Source: Campylobacter sp. UBA1713
GTDB lineage: Bacteria; Campylobacterota; Campylobacteria; Campylobacterales; Campylobacteraceae
Reading direction: 5' to 3'
DNA: 7,216 bases
Assembly (NCBI GenBank): GCA_002317305.1
Contig: DCIZ01000150.1
Span: 10,141-17,356 of the forward strand
The notes beneath the pieces were generated by a model, which was given only the letters and a program-made list of their open reading frames with translations, ran no database searches and was not told the origin of the DNA. Of the stretch, positions 4,844-7,216 are shown in pieces. Each line of letters starts with the position of its first letter. Within the stretch, counting starts at the first letter, position 1. The position numbers and the translations under genes were made by a program.

Positions 4844-6199
4844 CTAAATATAACCCTGGTCTATCATCGCGTTTGCCACTTTTCTAAAGCCTGCGATGTT
4901 TGCCCCCAAAACCAAATTTCCTGCTTTGCCAAACTCCACAGAAGTCTCGTAAGCGTTGTTGAAAATGTTTATCATGATGTTGTGAAGTTTAGCGTCTACC
5001 TCCTCAAAGCTCCACGCCGTCATGCTCGCATTTTGTGCCATCTCAAGCCCGCTTGTCGCCACGCCGCCTGCATTTGCCGCTTTTGCTGGTCCAAAAAGCA
5101 CGCCGTTAGCCAGCATGAAGTCTATAGCCTCCAAAGTGCTAGGCATGTTCGCGCCCTCGCACACAAGCAAACAGCCATTTTTGTGCAAAGTTTGTGCATC
5201 TGCCAAATTTAGCTCATTTTGTGTAGCGCTTGGGAAAGCAAGCTCCACTGGCACGCTCCACACGCCATTTTGTCCTGCTGGGTAGTCGCTAACAGGCGTA
5301 AATTTGGCACTTGGGCGAGCAGAAGCGTAAGCACTCAAACGCTCACGACGAACTTCTTTTATCTCTTTTAGTAGTGCTACATCTATGCCTTCACTGTCAT
5401 AAACAAAGCCGCTAGAGTCGCTAACAGTTACTGGTTTTGCGCCAAAAGCGTAGAGTTTTTCACATGTGTATATAGCCACGTTGCCCGAGCCACTAACTGC
5501 TGCCTTTTTGCCTTCTAGCGAGTTGCCCGCTTTTTTTAGCATCTCGTTTGCAAAATAAACCGAGCCGTAACCAGTCGCTTCTGTTCGTGCCAAACTTCCA
5601 CCCCAGTTTAGCCCTTTGCCCGTTAGGCAGCCGTCAAAACGCTGTGTAAGTTTTTTGTAAGCACCAAACATGTAGCCTATCTCACGTCCGCCCGTGCCGA
5701 TGTCGCCCGCTGGAACGTCTTTTACGTCTCCTATAAATTTGTGAAGTTCTAGCATGAAGGCTTGACAGAATCGCATGATCTCTGCATCGCTTTTGCCTTT
5801 TGGGTCAAAGTCGCTACCGCCTTTTGCGCCGCCCATCGCCAGTCCAGTGAGCGAGTTTTTGAAAATTTGCTCAAAGCCTAGAAATTTCAAAATGTCCAAA
5901 TTTACACTCGGGTGAAGTCGTAGTCCGCCTTTGTAAGGTCCGATGGCAGAGTTAAATTCGATGCGGTAGCCGTTGTTTACGCACGCTTCGCCCTTGTCGT
6001 TTGTGTATGTTACACGAAAAGCGTAAGTTCTTTCTGGAATGACTATCTGCTCTAAGATGCGATGTTTTTGGTATTTGCTCTCTTTGTCTAAAAGTGGCGA
6101 AAGTGAGTGCAAAATTTCCGTAGCTGCCTGCAAAAAGACGCTATTTGCGCCGTTTTGTGCCTTTATGTTTTCTAAAACCGAATTTACGTAAGCTGACAT
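4844..6199 (-). CDS. gdhA: NADP-specific glutamate dehydrogenase
   Basis: GdhA makes glutamate from 2-oxoglutarate, ammonia and NADPH in the cytoplasm, the low-affinity route of ammonia assimilation beside GS-GOGAT. The 451-residue product is collinear with the hexameric E. coli enzyme. It has SAIGPYKGGLRLHPSVN (84-100) with the substrate-binding Lys, GGAKGGSDFDPKGKSD (123-138) with catalytic K126, DVPAGDIGTGGREIGYMFG (161-179), the Rossmann motif VSGSGNV (235-241), and CEGANMPSTLEA then AANAGGVATSGLEM near the C-terminus. DSSG after the Rossmann strand is as in the NADP-using E. coli enzyme. The ATG has AAGGAG six bases upstream. It lies downstream of hisB on the same strand, but 338 bases away with its own TATAAT box, so it is likely transcribed on its own. 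Confidence 0.97.
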   Translation of the reverse strand: MSAYVNSVLENIKAQNGANSVFLQAATEILHSLSPLLDKESKYQKHRILEQIVIPERTYAFRVTYTNDKGEACVNNGYRIEFNSAIGPYKGGLRLHPSVNLDILKFLGFEQIFKNSLTGLAMGGAKGGSDFDPKGKSDAEIMRFCQAFMLELHKFIGDVKDVPAGDIGTGGREIGYMFGAYKKLTQRFDGCLTGKGLNWGGSLARTEATGYGSVYFANEMLKKAGNSLEGKKAAVSGSGNVAIYTCEKLYAFGAKPVTVSDSSGFVYDSEGIDVALLKEIKEVRRERLSAYASARPSAKFTPVSDYPAGQNGVWSVPVELAFPSATQNELNLADAQTLHKNGCLLVCEGANMPSTLEAIDFMLANGVLFGPAKAANAGGVATSGLEMAQNASMTAWSFEEVDAKLHNIMINIFNNAYETSVEFGKAGNLVLGANIAGFRKVANAMIDQGYI

Positions 6200-6229
6200 G
6201 TTGTCTCCTTGAATTTGAATTTCGGCGAG

Positions 6230-6235
6230 ATTATA
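6230..6235 (-). promoter_or_regulatory. Predicted gdhA -10 box
   Basis: TATAAT on the - strand, 30 bases before the gdhA ATG, with an AT-rich upstream region. Predicted transcription would start near 6223 and give a leader of about 24 bases including the AAGGAG ribosome site. Confidence 0.65.
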
Positions 6236-6242
6236 ATGAAAT

Positions 6243-6304
6243 TTTTCTTATAAGAAAATTAAATGGGTTAAAAAGTTTTCTTAAACAAGACTTAAATAAG
6301 AAAA
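6243..6304. promoter_or_regulatory. Palindromic operator-like sites upstream of gdhA
   Basis: TTTTCTTATAAGAAAA (6243-6258) is a perfect 16-bp palindrome starting seven bases upstream of the gdhA -10 box, in the spacer/-35 position. Its half-sites recur as TTTTCTTA (6276-6283) and TAAGAAAA (6297-6304), inverted and 13 bases apart. The placement suggests a dimeric regulator of gdhA; which one is unknown. Confidence 0.45.
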
Positions 6305-6365
6305 TTATTTTAAGAGGTTAAAAAATGTGCTTAAATTTGCGAGTGTCAAAAAAGTAAAAACGCAA

Positions 6366-6444
6366 CGCCGTCATTCGCCGTCATTCGCAAGGCGTGGCAA
6401 AGCCCGCCAAAGAATCCCGCCCGGCGAGTGCGAGTGCGAGTGCG
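6366..6444. repeat. Short tandem repeats and dispersed-repeat block between hisB and gdhA
   Basis: CGCCGTCATT occurs twice in tandem (6366-6385), and GCGAGT three times in tandem (6424-6441). Between them, read on the - strand, lies a GATTCTT...GAATGACGGC block that resembles the reverse complement of the hairpin after rnj (3058-3098). The block is clearly GC-richer than the flanking promoter region. No convincing gene is seen in 6305-6537. Confidence 0.55.
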
Positions 6445-6469
6445 TAAAAAGTCAAATTCACGCAAAAGC

Positions 6470-6484
6470 GAATTTGTCAAATTC
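6470..6484. repeat. 15-bp palindrome in the hisB-gdhA gap
   Basis: GAATTTGTCAAATTC is a perfect odd palindrome, next to a further CAAATTC at 6453-6459. It is part of the GAATTTG-type repeat and could form a weak stem downstream of hisB. Confidence 0.45.
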
Positions 6485-6485
6485 A

Positions 6486-6520
6486 GTTTTCCGTTTTCCG
6501 CACTCCGTTTTCCGAACGCA
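6486..6520 (-). repeat. Heptanucleotide tandem repeat downstream of hisB
   Basis: Five consecutive 7-base units on the + strand: GTTTTCC, GTTTTCC, GCACTCC, GTTTTCC, GAACGCA. On the - strand this reads GGAAAAC, GGAGTGC and so on, the same style as the AGA/GGA heptamers after rnj. Confidence 0.6.
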
Positions 6521-6537
6521 CTTTGCACTACAAAACA

Positions 6538-7131
6538 TCAAAGCGTCCCTTTTGTGCTCGGCGCACCACCGCTATCACGAAACGCCAGCGCCCGCCGAAG
6601 TGCCACCGCAAACGCCTTAAACGCCGCTTCGGCTTTGTGGTGCGAATTTTTGCCACGTAGCTCCACCAAATGCACAGTAAAGCCCGCATTGAACGCCACT
6701 GCCCTAAAAAACTCCTCCACAAGCTCCGCATCAAAGTCGCCTATTTTCCCGCCCAGCGTGCTCTCAAAAACCAAAAAAGCGCGGTTGCTTAGGTCAAGGT
6801 CGCACGAAAAAGCCGCCTCGTCCATCACTACTACCGCGTTGCCGTAGCGCTCGACATTTGAGAGTGGAAAGACCGCTTCATGAAGTGCTTGTCCTAGCAC
6901 GATTCCGCAGTCCTCGACTGTGTGGTGGCTGTCTACTTGAAGGTCGCCATCACAAGAAAGCGTTAAGTCGATGCCAGAGTGTTTTGCAAAAGCCGTTAGC
7001 ATGTGGTCAAAAAAACCCACGCCCGTTTCGACTTTGCTCTCGCCTTCGCTACGCAAATTTATCTCCAAAGAAATTTGTGTCTCTTTTGTAACACGCTCTT
7101 TTCTTACTATTTTTTTCATCATTCCAAACAT
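6538..7131 (-). CDS. hisB: Imidazoleglycerol-phosphate dehydratase
   Basis: HisB removes water from imidazoleglycerol phosphate to give imidazoleacetol phosphate, the sixth step of histidine biosynthesis, using Mn2+ in a 24-subunit shell. The 197-residue product is a monofunctional dehydratase without the phosphatase domain of enteric HisB. Metal-binding motifs are all present: FFDHML near residues 40-45, DSHHTVED in the first repeat half, NSHHKAEAAFKA in the second, and the STKG C-terminal signature (ending STKGTL). The ATG at 7131 has AAGG upstream; the next two ATGs (7122, 7119) are closer to the usual HisB start and remain possible. No other his gene is seen in the window, so it stands apart from a his operon. 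The last 50 bases run into the repeat-rich gap before gdhA. Confidence 0.96.
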   Translation of the reverse strand: MFGMMKKIVRKERVTKETQISLEINLRSEGESKVETGVGFFDHMLTAFAKHSGIDLTLSCDGDLQVDSHHTVEDCGIVLGQALHEAVFPLSNVERYGNAVVVMDEAAFSCDLDLSNRAFLVFESTLGGKIGDFDAELVEEFFRAVAFNAGFTVHLVELRGKNSHHKAEAAFKAFAVALRRALAFRDSGGAPSTKGTL

Positions 7132-7144
7132 TTTTATACCTTAA

Positions 7145-7150
7145 ATTATA
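7145..7150 (-). promoter_or_regulatory. Predicted hisB -10 box
   Basis: TATAAT on the - strand, 13 bases before the ATG at 7131. Transcription from it would begin at about 7138-7139, cutting into the AAGG site, which slightly favours one of the downstream ATGs or a very short leader. Confidence 0.45.
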
Positions 7151-7161
7151 GACCAAAATTT

Positions 7162-7216
7162 AAATTTTGTTAAAAAGCTAACGCTTTTTTCTAGTCCCGC
7201 CGCCGTTTTCTTTTTC
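7162..7216 (-). repeat. Right copy of the 55-bp inverted repeat
   Basis: Reverse complement of 9-63 at 48 of 55 positions; it runs to the window edge, so the repeat may continue outside. On the - strand, AAAAAGC-GTTA-GCTTTTT is a perfect seven-pair stem with a four-base loop overlapping the TAG stop of the putative upstream gene, and could act as a weak terminator. Confidence 0.7.
7178..7216 (-). CDS. Possible 3' end of a gene upstream of hisB
   Basis: From the window edge the - strand reads EKENGGGTRKKR and stops at TAG (7180-7178), in register with the peptide and stop at 3-47. Aligned codons differ by one synonymous and three replacement changes. The protein is not recognised and too little is visible to name it. 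Confidence 0.35.
   Translation of the reverse strand, partial: EKENGGGTRKKR

Noticed and set aside
6327..6847. Open frames on the + strand across the hisB-gdhA gap and into hisB
   Set aside because: They pass through short tandem repeats and antisense to hisB, with low-complexity translations and no ribosome site or motif.

Overview
The window looks like chromosomal DNA of a Campylobacter-type member of the Campylobacterota. The reasons are the AT-rich sequence with very frequent AAATTTG words, the -10 boxes of the gnTAnaAT type, the ksgA-rnj gene pair typical of this phylum, and protein motifs that match the Campylobacter/Helicobacter versions of these enzymes. A species cannot be assigned; the style fits the oral/enteric concisus-curvus-rectus kind better than C. 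jejuni, but that is an impression.

Layout. Positions 1-47 hold what may be the last codons of an upstream gene. On the + strand follow ksgA/rsmA (16S rRNA dimethyladenosine methyltransferase, 160-903) and, 24 bases later, rnj (RNase J with a long basic N-terminal extension, 928-2991), probably one transcript for ribosome maturation and RNA decay. On the - strand the right third carries hisB (histidine biosynthesis, 7131-6538) and gdhA (NADP-type glutamate dehydrogenase, 6199-4844), each with its own TATAAT box. rnj and gdhA converge on a 1.85-kb gap.

That gap (2992-4843) is the accessory part. It holds heptamer repeats and a GAAA-capped hairpin, a small frame-disrupted ORF, and a complete type II toxin-antitoxin pair (RelB/DinJ-like antitoxin plus YafQ-like RNase toxin). 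The pair is flanked by direct repeats: a composite A-B-C unit of about 270 bp to its left and C'-A'-B' to its right. C carries a promoter-like GATAAAAT box. A is 94/95 identical between copies and is followed at once by a stem-loop whose two arms differ between copies at three positions, every change being compensated on the other arm. This is the strongest unexplained signal here: a structured RNA or DNA hairpin element present twice around a mobile-type module.

The hisB-gdhA gap (6200-6537) holds the gdhA promoter with a perfect 16-bp palindrome and related half-sites, then a block of short repeats of the same family as those after rnj. Finally, the two ends of the window are 55-bp inverted repeats of each other (48/55 identical), and in both the same reading frame gives the same C-terminal peptide pattern ending at the same TAG codon.
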